From contig JBJENW010000159.1 of NCBI GenBank assembly GCA_051880395.1, positions 1 to 13,473 of the forward strand: a stretch of 13,473 bases of DNA, read 5' to 3'. Position 1 is the stretch's first letter. Each line of letters starts with the position of its first letter. Below the pieces are notes generated by a model. It had not been told where the DNA came from. It searched no databases and saw nothing but the letters and a program-made list of their open reading frames with translations. This DNA comes from JBJENW01 sp051880395 (GTDB lineage: Bacteria; Bacillota; Clostridia; Lachnospirales; Lachnospiraceae). Both the position numbers and the translations under genes were made by a program. Below, piece after piece: positions 5,913 to 12,700 of the stretch.

Positions 5913-7448
5913 ATGAACCAGGAATTAAAAGAACAAATGAGAAGTGACATTGCTTTATTTGCTGAAAAGATAAAAGCATTTGAAGCGGGAGAAGTAGATA
6001 AAAAGGCTTATAAAGGATTTTCCGGAGGATTTGGAAGCTATGCCCAGAGAAGTGGTGGCAATATGCTTCGCCTCAGAATGGCAGGAGGAAGACTGACAAA
6101 GGATCGTCTTGCTTATATTGCTGACAGTGTAAAGGAATATCAGATTGACCGAATGAAGATTACAACTTGTCAAACGATCCAGTTTCATAATCTGACTTGT
6201 GATGCTGCTGTTGAACTTATGGAAAAGGCTTTGGATGTAGATATCATTACACGAGGCGGCGGTGGGGATTTCCCGCGTAACGTTATGGCAAGTCCTTTGT
6301 CTGGTGTTGAAAAAGGTGAGTATATCGATGTACTTCCATGGGCAGAGGCTGCAGGGGAATATCTGTTAACTTTAGTGCGTGACATTCATATGCCGAGAAA
6401 GCTAAAAGTAGCATTTTCAAGCAGTCCATCTAATGTGACTCATGCGACATTCCGAGATCTGGGATTTGTGGTAAGAGAGGATGGAAGATTTGATGTTTAC
6501 TGTGCCGGAGGCCTTGGACCGAATCCGAAATTAGGAGTAAAGGTCGCAGAAGAAGTAGAGCCTGAAAACATCCTTGCATGTATTGATGCAATGATTGCTG
6601 TATTCACACAGTTTGGAAATTATGAGAACAGAGCGAAAGCCCGCACTCGTTATCTTCAGGATATTTTGGGCATTGACGGACTGAAAGCAGAATATACAAA
6701 AGCTCTGGAAGAAACGATGGAGACAAGTAAAAAACTTACAGCTGAAGCTACTGAGATTCAGAAAGAAGCGCAGGGAGAGATTTCCGGAAAACGTATCATT
6801 GCTCAGAAGCAGGAAGGTCTTTATGCGGTAAGTTATCATCCTGTGGGAGGAAATCTTCCGTCAGAGAAACCGGGACAGCTTTATGAGACAATTCGTGATA
6901 TGCAGGATGTAGAATGTCGTCTGTCTCCGGATGGAACGATTTACATTATCAATCTAAATGCAAAAGAAGTTGAAAAGGTTCTTGAGGTCACAAATGACAG
7001 TGCTGTTACACCTTTCCAGTGTAGTGTAAGCTGTATCGGAGCGTCTATCTGCCAGCAGGGAGTCAGAGATTCTCAGGCACTGCTCTCCGAGATGATGGAA
7101 GCAGTAGAGGAAGCAGATCTTCCGGAGAAAGCTTTGCCGACATTCCACATTTCAGGATGTCCGTCCAGCTGCGGTACACAGCAAGTTGGAAAACTTGGTT
7201 TTCAGGGTGGTGTGAAGATGATAAACAAGAAAGCAGAGCCTGCATTTACACTCCTTTTGAATGGTTGTGAGTGTCAGGGTAAGGAAAATCTCGGTGAGCC
7301 TATTGGTGCGATTCTTCAGACACAGATTCCTGAGTTTGTTGTGGAGTTAGGAAAGACAGTGGCAGAAGCAGGAATGGATTTTGACAGTTGGCTTTCACAG
7401 AATGAGAACGAGTTCCGGGCACTTGCATCGAAATATATAGAAGCATAA
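5913..7448 (+). CDS. Siroheme- and 4Fe-4S-dependent nitrite/sulfite reductase
   Basis: Hemoprotein of the ferredoxin-type nitrite/sulfite reductase family (six-electron reduction of sulfite to sulfide or nitrite to ammonia). The domain order is the usual duplicated one. A ferredoxin-like half domain (about 50-115: GNMLRLRMAGGRLT, ITTCQTIQFHN) is followed by a siroheme-binding half (about 125-280: TRGGGGDFPRNVMASP, YCAGGLGPNPKLG). A second half domain (about 300-360) precedes the cluster region with CIGASIC (Cys374, Cys380) and GCPSSCG (Cys416, Cys420), the C-x5-C and C-x3-C pattern bridging 4Fe-4S and siroheme. ATG 5913 is preferred over GTG 5880 because AGGAGG precedes it, giving 511 aa. No reductase partner or ferredoxin gene is adjacent, so the electron donor and the substrate (sulfite or nitrite) are unresolved. 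Its siroheme demand explains the surrounding genes. Confidence 0.9.
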   Translation: MNQELKEQMRSDIALFAEKIKAFEAGEVDKKAYKGFSGGFGSYAQRSGGNMLRLRMAGGRLTKDRLAYIADSVKEYQIDRMKITTCQTIQFHNLTCDAAVELMEKALDVDIITRGGGGDFPRNVMASPLSGVEKGEYIDVLPWAEAAGEYLLTLVRDIHMPRKLKVAFSSSPSNVTHATFRDLGFVVREDGRFDVYCAGGLGPNPKLGVKVAEEVEPENILACIDAMIAVFTQFGNYENRAKARTRYLQDILGIDGLKAEYTKALEETMETSKKLTAEATEIQKEAQGEISGKRIIAQKQEGLYAVSYHPVGGNLPSEKPGQLYETIRDMQDVECRLSPDGTIYIINLNAKEVEKVLEVTNDSAVTPFQCSVSCIGASICQQGVRDSQALLSEMMEAVEEADLPEKALPTFHISGCPSSCGTQQVGKLGFQGGVKMINKKAEPAFTLLLNGCECQGKENLGEPIGAILQTQIPEFVVELGKTVAEAGMDFDSWLSQNENEFRALASKYIEA

Positions 7449-7480
7449 TTATGAATAAACATCATAACTATCATTAGCAG

Positions 7481-7544
7481 AAACCCATCTTCAGCAGGAT
7501 TAGAGTTAATAGTCTCTAAATAATCTGTCGAAGATGGGTTTTAT
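7481..7544. terminator. Bidirectional intrinsic terminator
   Basis: AAACCCATCTTC (7481-7492) pairs perfectly over 12 bp with GAAGATGGGTTT (7530-7541), ending in TTTTATT on the plus strand. A nested stem TTAGAG/CTCTAA fills the long loop. It lies between the convergent siroheme reductase and cbiO, and the complementary A run lets it also act on the minus strand. Confidence 0.8.
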
Positions 7545-7590
7545 TAATCCTAGATAGATTTTGCATTACCCGATATGAGAAAACGGTTTT

Positions 7591-8295
7591 TTAAGATTTG
7601 TGAGATAATATTTTCCCGTCTTGAAAAATCAGGATTTCATCCGCCCAGTTGGCAGCATAGTTAGTATCATGGGTTGCCACCATAACCGTAGTTCCCTGAG
7701 AAGAAATATTGTCAATCATCCCATGGACCAGCTCTGTGTGGAGAGGGTCCAATGCTGCGGTTGGTTCATCAAGAATCACAAGTTCAGGTTCCATGACAAG
7801 GATATCTGCAATGGCTACCAGCTTTTTCTGACCTCCGCTTAAGGCATGGGTTGGTTTATGTGCAAAAGAAGTCATGTGAAGTTTTTCTATGATGGCATTG
7901 ACCTTTTCTCTTACCTCTTCTTCTGGATAACCAAGATTAAAGAGTCCAAAAGAGATTTCCTGCCTTACGCTAGCACAAAACAATTGTCGGTCTGAATCCT
8001 GGAAGATAATGCCTACTTTCTTTCTCAGTTCAAGAAGCCACTTTTTCGAGTAAATGAATGCTTTATTGTTATAGTAGAGGGTTCCCTGCTGTGGTTTATG
8101 GATCCCGTTGCAACAGAGAAAAAATGTGGATTTACCTGAGCCGTTTGAGCCCATACAGGCGATTTTTTTTCCACGTTCTATTTCAAGAGAAAGACCATTG
8201 AGAGCTGGGTGTTCGTCTCCTTCGTAAGTAAAGAAAAGATTTTCCGCTTTCAACAGGATATTGGATTTTTTGGTTTCGGTTGAAATGTGTGTCAT
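7591..8295 (-). CDS. cbiO: Cobalt ECF transporter ATPase CbiO
   Basis: ATP-binding subunit that powers cobalt uptake through CbiMNQ on the cytoplasmic face of the membrane. All ABC motifs are present: Walker A GSNGSGKST (49-57), Q-loop Gln99 in IIFQDSDRQLF (the DSDxQLF form typical of ECF ATPases), signature LSGGQKK (152-158), Walker B LVILDEP (172-178) and switch His209 in VATHD. The 234-aa length is at the short end for CbiO, with little after the H-loop; the ATPase core is intact. AGGAGG lies 7 bases before the ATG and the gene starts 15 bases after cbiQ stops. It is the last gene of the operon; the terminator at 7481-7544 follows. Confidence 0.95.
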   Translation of the reverse strand: MTHISTETKKSNILLKAENLFFTYEGDEHPALNGLSLEIERGKKIACMGSNGSGKSTFFLCCNGIHKPQQGTLYYNNKAFIYSKKWLLELRKKVGIIFQDSDRQLFCASVRQEISFGLFNLGYPEEEVREKVNAIIEKLHMTSFAHKPTHALSGGQKKLVAIADILVMEPELVILDEPTAALDPLHTELVHGMIDNISSQGTTVMVATHDTNYAANWADEILIFQDGKILSHKS

Positions 8296-8310
8296 AAATT
8301 GCCTCCTGAT

Positions 8311-9093
8311 CTATGTGTAGGGTGCGATGCATCTGTAGACGACTGCAAGGTACAGGAGTATCTCAAATACGATGATCATCATGATTTCTCTGGGTTTCGC
8401 AGGATGATTTTCCGGGAGAACACGAATTACACCGTCGTAACAGCGGGATTCCATGGCATCAAAAAGCTCATTGGATCTGCGGATTGATAGAATCAATATG
8501 CGGCTTAACATGATCGCAAAGGATTTCCTTGCATGTTTGATGCTGCAATTTCCTAATCTTGCGTGTTGTGCAGTCGTAATATCTGATGCCAGGTTCAGCA
8601 TTACAAAGATGTACCGATAGATCAAAAGCATCAGTTCGATGATCAGTGAAGGTACATGAAGCTGTTTTAACACTTCCAGAATATCTGTCACAGGCGTATT
8701 CAGTGACAGGAAATACAGGCAGGATACACTGGCAAGTGCCGTGAGGATCAATTGTATCCCCTTAAGAAAGCCTGCATGGCTTCCGCTAATATAGTAAGAT
8801 CCGATTGGAAGTGCAAAGGCATCTAAGGGAGTTTTAGATATATTGATCCAGATTGCCAGAGTTCCCAGCAATAAAAATGTTACAGGAACTGTCATAAGTC
8901 TTAAGTAAGAAGAGAGAGCAATCTCGCCTTTCTTTACTGTAAGAAATCCGGTGGTAAACAGTGCTATTAAAGCAATGATTATTGACCGGCTTAATATACA
9001 GGCGAAAAGAGTCAGCATAGCAAATACAAATTTCTCTGTAGCATTCACATAACGCAGTTTTGAAGTGTAGCATAATTTATCAATGATAATCAT
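8311..9093 (-). CDS. cbiQ: Cobalt ECF transporter transmembrane protein CbiQ
   Basis: T-component that couples CbiO to the cobalt-binding CbiM. Hydrophobic segments lie at about 21-52 (two spans), 66-84, 112-131, 148-167 and 238-254. The cytoplasmic coupling helices carry the conserved Ala-Arg-type motifs, seen as QHARLG (176-181) and AMESRCYDG (213-221). The 260-aa length is normal. The start codon overlaps the cbiN stop as ATGA (9090-9093), indicating translational coupling. The ribosome binding site within the cbiN end is weak, consistent with coupling. Confidence 0.94.
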   Translation of the reverse strand: MIIIDKLCYTSKLRYVNATEKFVFAMLTLFACILSRSIIIALIALFTTGFLTVKKGEIALSSYLRLMTVPVTFLLLGTLAIWINISKTPLDAFALPIGSYYISGSHAGFLKGIQLILTALASVSCLYFLSLNTPVTDILEVLKQLHVPSLIIELMLLIYRYIFVMLNLASDITTAQHARLGNCSIKHARKSFAIMLSRILILSIRRSNELFDAMESRCYDGVIRVLPENHPAKPREIMMIIVFEILLYLAVVYRCIAPYT

Positions 9094-9410
9094 AATTCTT
9101 CAGAATCCTTGCCAAGTTTTTTTCGCTCGTACATTCGGCCGAGATAGAAGGCAATGATGCCAACTCCGATGCCTGTTTGTACACAAAACAAAAGGCTTTC
9201 AATCTCACCTGGAATTTCTCCGTCGATCAATGATTCCAAAACGGGAGTGAACCATGGATCATAGTCACCGTGAATTTCTGTTACCATATCACTGCCGGCA
9301 TCATCGGAACCTCCGAATTTTGCATTTTTTAATGTCAAAAATGGAATGACTGCGATGAGAATGGCTGTAACAATCAATAGAAGTAATAGTTTTTTTTGCT
9401 TTTTTTCCAT
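9090..9410 (-). CDS. cbiN: Cobalt transport protein CbiN
   Basis: Small accessory membrane subunit that pairs with CbiM for cobalt uptake. Two membrane spans are visible (about 7-26 and 75-93), separated by an acidic extracytoplasmic loop with GSDDAGSDM and the family block DYDPWFTPVLE. The C-terminus is basic (GRMYERKKLG). The 106-aa length is typical. It begins 3 bases after the cbiM stop and overlaps cbiQ by 4 bases. In characterised systems CbiN stimulates metal loading of CbiM by a loop-loop contact and does not stay in the stable complex. Confidence 0.94.
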   Translation of the reverse strand: MEKKQKKLLLLLIVTAILIAVIPFLTLKNAKFGGSDDAGSDMVTEIHGDYDPWFTPVLESLIDGEIPGEIESLLFCVQTGIGVGIIAFYLGRMYERKKLGKDSEEL

Positions 9411-9413
9411 AGT

Positions 9414-10160
9414 TTATCCCTCTCTAAAATAGCCGATTGATGTAAGTTCTGATTTTGCATAAGACTCCAGACATATCATGATGGCAGAGGTCAGAAGTCC
9501 TTCTATAATTGCAAGTGGAAGTTGTGTAGGTGCAAATACACATAGAAATTTTACCACTGAGGCGGGTACTCCGCCTGCCTCTGAAGGATATGCAAGTGCA
9601 AGCTGTATACTTGTCACACAGTAGGTGAATAAGTCACCAATCGAAGCAGCAAGAAATACTGTTACTATACGGCTTATTTTTAATTTTTTACAGAGGCGGT
9701 AAATACCGTAACTTACCAGTGGTCCGGCAATTGCCATGGAAAAGGTATTGGCTCCCAGAGAGGTGAGACCCCCATGAGCAAGTAAAATTGCCTGAAAGAT
9801 CAGAACGATAAGTCCAAGGATGGTCACTTCGCATGGACCGAAAAGAATGGCTCCCAGTCCTGTTCCGGTCATGTGAGAACAGCTTCCTGTCACAGATGGT
9901 ATTTTTAAGGATGAAATCACGAAAATAAAGGCACCTGACATAGCCAGAAGAGTCAATGCCCGCCGGTTCTCGTTCAATGTCCGCTTTATTTTCATAGATC
10001 CTGTGGCAATGAAAGGGAGGCATAAAAGTCCCCATGCAATACAGTAAGATGGTGGAAGATAACCTTCCATGATGTGCATTGCATTTACCGTAGGATAGAT
10101 ACCGAAAGTAACGGAAAACAAAGTGATAGCAGCAATTACTTTCTTTTGTCTGTGAGTCAT
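9414..10160 (-). CDS. cbiM: Cobalt-binding ECF S-component CbiM
   Basis: Substrate-binding membrane protein of the CbiMNQO transporter. An N-terminal hydrophobic segment (about 8-27) ends at VNA, followed by MHIMEGYLPP. Signal-peptide cleavage after Ala27 would expose Met-His at the mature N-terminus, the arrangement known to bind Co2+ or Ni2+ in CbiM/NikM. A further conserved His lies in GSCSHMTGTGLGA. Several more membrane spans follow, including the FGPCEVTILGLIVL and HGGLTSLGANTFSMAIAGP blocks typical of CbiM. The 248-aa length is normal. A strong AAAGGAGGAG ends 6 bases before the ATG. It is the first gene of the operon and sits behind a cobalamin riboswitch, so cobalt rather than nickel is the likely metal. 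Confidence 0.96.
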   Translation of the reverse strand: MTHRQKKVIAAITLFSVTFGIYPTVNAMHIMEGYLPPSYCIAWGLLCLPFIATGSMKIKRTLNENRRALTLLAMSGAFIFVISSLKIPSVTGSCSHMTGTGLGAILFGPCEVTILGLIVLIFQAILLAHGGLTSLGANTFSMAIAGPLVSYGIYRLCKKLKISRIVTVFLAASIGDLFTYCVTSIQLALAYPSEAGGVPASVVKFLCVFAPTQLPLAIIEGLLTSAIMICLESYAKSELTSIGYFREG

Positions 10161-10183
10161 AATAAACTCCTCCTTTAGATTGA

Positions 10184-10212
10184 AATTATTTGTACAACAA
10201 TTATTTGTACAA
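10184..10212. repeat. Tandem 14-bp repeat in the cbiM leader
   Basis: AATTATTTGTACAA occurs at 10184-10197 and again at 10199-10212, one base apart. Each unit holds the self-complementary TTGTACAA. The pair lies between the riboswitch terminator and the cbiM ribosome binding site; the outer copy overlaps the end of the terminator T run. Confidence 0.8.
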
Positions 10213-10245
10213 AAAATACACCTGATTATCCTGCGTAATCACGTG
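10210..10245 (-). terminator. Riboswitch-controlled intrinsic terminator of cbiMNQO
   Basis: On the minus strand CACGTGATTA (10245-10236) pairs with TAATCAGGTG (10228-10219), 9 of 10 pairs with one G-G mismatch and a 7-base loop, followed by TATTTTTT. An antiterminator is visible: CCTGCATA (10260-10253), just after the aptamer, can pair with TACGCAGG (10237-10230), which takes up the terminator loop and part of its stem. When B12 binds, the aptamer is expected to prevent that pairing so the terminator forms. Confidence 0.8.
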
Positions 10246-10252
10246 TGAACTG

Positions 10253-10456
10253 TATGCAGGGGTAGGTCTTCTGACTTTGGCGTCATTGCAGATGCTTCGC
10301 CTTCCCGGTTTCCCAGTGACATCATGAAGCATCGCCTGCAGCTTATTTTTATTATAAGCTGACATCTCTTCCATTACAGCGGCGCGACCGTGCGGGAGTT
10401 GCACCCGGCTTGTCTGTTACCCTGCCAGATGGCAGGCACCTCACTGCATTCAATCT
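10253..10456 (-). ncRNA. Cobalamin riboswitch (adenosylcobalamin-type aptamer)
   Basis: Read on the minus strand, the conserved core appears in order. GAGGTGCC leads into the CCTGCC/GGCAGG hairpin, then GGGTAACAGACAAGCCGGGT and GTGCAACTCCCGCACGGTC. CGCGCCGCTGTAAT follows, then a variable arm, the B12-box region GTCACTGGGAAACCGGGAAG (near 10299-10323) and finally AAAGTCAGAAGACCTACC. The long arms and GAAACCGGGAAGGC fit the large adenosylcobalamin class. With its promoter upstream and a terminator downstream, it should turn off cobalt uptake when B12 is plentiful. The frame open on this strand at 10201-10404 is an accident of the structured RNA. Exact ends are approximate. Confidence 0.97.
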
Positions 10457-10462
10457 GGTTTT

Positions 10463-10491
10463 ATCATATCCCAGAGAAAAGGGGGTGTCAA
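10463..10491 (-). promoter_or_regulatory. Sigma-A promoter of the riboswitch-cbiMNQO transcript
   Basis: Read on the minus strand, a perfect TTGACA (10491-10486), a 17-bp spacer and TATGAT (10468-10463). Transcription would start near 10456, just before the conserved riboswitch core. Confidence 0.88.
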
Positions 10492-10523
10492 TTATTTTCA
10501 GTGAATCCGGATAAAAGTGTTTG

Positions 10524-10551
10524 TTGTAAAATATAAAAGATGTGGTAAACT
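10524..10551 (+). promoter_or_regulatory. Likely promoter of the nitroreductase-sirC genes
   Basis: TTGTAA (10524-10529), 16-bp spacer, TAAACT (10546-10551) with an extended -10 TG at 10543-10544. It is weaker than the other promoters in the window. It points away from the riboswitch promoter 33 bp to its left. Confidence 0.45.
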
Positions 10552-10588
10552 TATATCATAAATCATTTGAGAAGAGGAGTATTAGATT

Positions 10589-11131
10589 ATGGAGTTTCAA
10601 AAAGTAATTGAGACCAGAAGAAGTATGAGAAAATATGATTCAGATAAAAAAGTAACAGAAGAGATGGTCAGAGAGCTGATTCGGGCGGCAAGCCTTGCTC
10701 CTACATGGAAGAACAGTCAGACTGCAAGATATTATTGTATTTTATCAGAGGATAAGATGAAGACATTCAGAGAAGAATGTCTTCCGGAATTTAACGCAAA
10801 GAACTGTGCAGAGGCCTCTGCTTTGATCGTTGCAGCATACAAGAAAAATCAGTCGGGCTTTGATGCAGATGGAATCACACCGACCAACGAGCTTGGAAAC
10901 GGTTGGGGAATCTATGATCTCGGATTACATAACGAGAATCTTCTGTTAAAGGCAACTGATCTGGGACTTGCCACTTTGGTCATGGGAATCCGTGATGCAG
11001 ACAAGATCCGTTCATTTTTGGATATCCCGGAAGAGGAAGAGATTGTATCTGTTATTTCTGTAGGTTATCCGGCAGCAGAACCAAAACAGCCGGTTAGAAA
11101 GAGTGTCGATGAGATTGCAAAATTCTTTTAA
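10589..11131 (+). CDS. Nitroreductase-family FMN flavoprotein
   Basis: A 180-aa protein of the NADH-oxidase/nitroreductase fold, expected to bind FMN and reduce a substrate with NAD(P)H; the natural substrate is unknown. Visible features are the N-terminal VIETRRSMRKYDSDK phosphate-binding block, RAASLAPTWKNSQTARYY, the central GIYDLGLHNENLLLKATDLGL helix and the C-terminal VISVGYPAAEPKQPVRKS. AGAGGAG lies about 11 bases before the ATG. The last 23 bases overlap the sirC-like gene, so the two are co-transcribed and probably coupled. BluB, which makes the B12 lower ligand, belongs to the same superfamily, but it is oxygen-dependent and longer and this protein lacks a convincing BluB pattern. 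A redox role connected to tetrapyrrole or cobalt chemistry is possible but unproven. Confidence 0.85.
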   Translation: MEFQKVIETRRSMRKYDSDKKVTEEMVRELIRAASLAPTWKNSQTARYYCILSEDKMKTFREECLPEFNAKNCAEASALIVAAYKKNQSGFDADGITPTNELGNGWGIYDLGLHNENLLLKATDLGLATLVMGIRDADKIRSFLDIPEEEEIVSVISVGYPAAEPKQPVRKSVDEIAKFF

Positions 11132-11600
11132 AAACAATAAAAAGCCGTATTTTCCCATGTTTGTGGATCTTTCGGAAAAGAAAATCGTAGTGATAGGCGG
11201 AGGAAAAATCGCACAAAGAAGGGTAAATACACTTCTTTCCTTTGCGGATTATATTACTGTCGTCTCACCGGAGTTGACAGAGGAGCTTCATAAGAAAGCT
11301 GATGAAGGAAAGATTGTATGGATCAATGCTTCATATTATGAAGTCGCAGAGGAAGTATTTTCTCAAGCAGACATAATTCTTGCTGCAACAAATGACCCGG
11401 CATGTAATGAAGAGATTGCAAAATATTGCAGAGAAAAAAATATTCCTGTCAATGTTTCTCACAAAAAAGAATTATGTGATTTTTATTTTCCTGCCGTCGT
11501 GGTACAAGAGAACGTAGTGGCAGGGATTACTGCCAGTGGACTGGATCACAGTCAGGCAAGGAAAGTAAGAGAAAGAGTGGAAGCAGCACTCTCAGAATAA
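11109..11600 (+). CDS. Precorrin-2 dehydrogenase, short SirC/CysG-N type
   Basis: It oxidises precorrin-2 to sirohydrochlorin with NAD+, feeding both CbiK and siroheme synthesis. The Rossmann fold opens with YFPMFVDLSEKKIVVIGGGKIAQRR; then come ILAATNDPACNEEI, with the Asp (residue 96) equivalent to the catalytic Asp of Met8p/CysG, and LCDFYFPAVVVQENVVAGITASG. About 163 aa, it is shorter than Met8p and CysG and has only the start of the C-terminal helical domain (HSQARKVRERVE), so chelatase activity is doubtful. The start is uncertain: ATG 11109 (preceded by a weak AGAAAGAG) and GTG 11103 lie inside the previous gene, while ATG 11157 would remove the conserved YFP and so is unlikely. A 13-bp hairpin follows before hemC. 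SirC or cysG-N would be fair gene names. Confidence 0.88.
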   Translation: MRLQNSFKNNKKPYFPMFVDLSEKKIVVIGGGKIAQRRVNTLLSFADYITVVSPELTEELHKKADEGKIVWINASYYEVAEEVFSQADIILAATNDPACNEEIAKYCREKNIPVNVSHKKELCDFYFPAVVVQENVVAGITASGLDHSQARKVRERVEAALSE

Positions 11601-11612
11601 AAAACATAAATC

Positions 11613-11647
11613 AAATACGCCTCGCAGTTTCTAAGCGAGGCGTATTT
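11613..11647 (+). terminator. Perfect 13-bp hairpin between sirC and hemC
   Basis: AAATACGCCTCGC (11613-11625) pairs with GCGAGGCGTATTT (11635-11647) around a 9-base loop. The GC-rich core with A and T flanks is typical of an intrinsic terminator and can act on either strand, although no T run extends past the stem. hemC begins 16 bases later and I see no new promoter in between, so partial read-through or attenuation is likely. Confidence 0.7.
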
Positions 11648-11663
11648 AACAGAAAGGATATGA

Positions 11664-12542
11664 ATGAAAAGAAAGATTAGAATCGGAAGCAGAGCCAGTA
11701 AGCTTGCTGTGATACAGACGGAAAAACTGATTTCGTATATAAAGGAGAATTATCCTGATCTAGAGACAGAAATCATTACCATGGAGACAACAGGAGATAA
11801 AAGACTGGATGTTACGCTGGATAAGATCGGTGGAAAAGGGTTATTTGTGAAGGAGCTTGATAAAGCGCTTCTGAACAGAGAAATTGATTTGTCCGTTCAT
11901 AGCTTGAAGGATATGCCTATGGAGGAATCGGACCTGATCCCCATTGTGGGATTCTCGAAGCGTGAAGATGCCAGAGATGTTCTGGTGCTTCCGGAAGGAG
12001 TTAACGCTTGGGATGGAAAAGGTGTAATCGGCTGTTCGTCTTTACGCCGGAAGCTTCAGGCTCAGAAGCTTTATCCTGCGGCAACTTTCAAAACCATTCG
12101 CGGAAATGTTCCAACAAGGTTACAGAAGCTTGACAGAGGAGAGTATGATGCATTGATTTTAGCGGCAGCAGGACTTCGAAGGCTAGATCTTGAAAACAGG
12201 ATTTTCAAATATTTTTCAACAGAGGAGATACTACCTGCTGCGGGACAGGGGATTCTTGCAGTGCAGGGACGACAGGGAGAGGACTATCAGTTTTTGGATG
12301 GCTTTGGGGACAGAGAGAGTTCTCTGGTAGCGAAAGCTGAGAGAGCATTTGTGCGTCAGCTTAATGGAGGGTGCTCCTCACCGGTTGCTGCTTACGGAGA
12401 AGTAAAAGGGGATACGCTTTTTCTGAGAGGCTTATATTACAGAGAAAAAGATGGGACTTATTATATCGGAGAAAAGAGAGGTTCGGTGAAAGAAGCAGAA
12501 GAGATTGGCAGGATTCTTGCAAAAGAAATGAAAGAAAAATAA
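11664..12542 (+). CDS. hemC: Hydroxymethylbilane synthase (porphobilinogen deaminase)
   Basis: It joins four porphobilinogens into hydroxymethylbilane, the linear precursor of all tetrapyrroles. Family blocks run through the whole protein: IRIGSRASKLAVIQTE, TTGDKRLDVTLDKIGGKGLF, SVHSLKDMP with the catalytic Asp83, KREDARDVLV, GCSSLRRKLQ, IRGNVPTRL and PAAGQGILAVQ. NGGCSSP carries Cys237, the attachment site of the dipyrromethane cofactor. At 292 aa it is slightly shorter than E. coli HemC (313 aa), with a compact C-terminal domain. AGAAAGGA ends 5 bases before the ATG. The neighbours hemA, hemB and hemD/cobA are not in the window, so this is a split set of pathway genes. Expression depends on passing the hairpin at 11613-11647 unless an unseen promoter exists. 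Confidence 0.96.
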   Translation: MKRKIRIGSRASKLAVIQTEKLISYIKENYPDLETEIITMETTGDKRLDVTLDKIGGKGLFVKELDKALLNREIDLSVHSLKDMPMEESDLIPIVGFSKREDARDVLVLPEGVNAWDGKGVIGCSSLRRKLQAQKLYPAATFKTIRGNVPTRLQKLDRGEYDALILAAAGLRRLDLENRIFKYFSTEEILPAAGQGILAVQGRQGEDYQFLDGFGDRESSLVAKAERAFVRQLNGGCSSPVAAYGEVKGDTLFLRGLYYREKDGTYYIGEKRGSVKEAEEIGRILAKEMKEK

Positions 12543-12558
12543 GGGTGAAAACGGCGGA

Positions 12559-12586
12559 AACTGGCAGTTGCAACTGTCAGTTGACA
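12559..12586. promoter_or_regulatory. 24-bp palindrome touching a TTGACA box
   Basis: AACTGGCAGTTG (12559-12570) and CAACTGTCAGTT (12571-12582) form a palindrome with no spacer and one mismatched pair (G-T). Its right end runs into TTGACA (12581-12586), and a second TTGACG follows at 12589-12594. No well-spaced -10 was found (TGGTATGCA at 12606-12614 is the nearest). It could be an operator for the XRE gene downstream or a cruciform after hemC; there is no T run for a terminator. Confidence 0.4.
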
Positions 12587-12700
12587 AATTGACGGGCCTG
12601 ATTTCTGGTATGCAACCAAAGATTTTTGTATTCTGATCTCAGAAAAAAGATCTGTCAAAGGGCAGAAGTTAGAACATCAGGAATTCAGGAGGAGAAAGAT

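Noticed and set aside
8287..8487. Plus-strand frame opposite cbiQ
   Set aside because: It overlaps the conserved C-terminal part of cbiQ and has no ribosome binding site or family resemblance.
10201..10404. Minus-strand open frame of 67 codons upstream of cbiM
   Set aside because: It lies entirely in the conserved cobalamin riboswitch and its terminator; the frame is incidental.
10589..11131. Nitroreductase-family gene as BluB (5,6-dimethylbenzimidazole synthase)
   Set aside because: BluB needs oxygen and is longer; the setting is the anaerobic B12 route and no BluB-specific pattern is evident.
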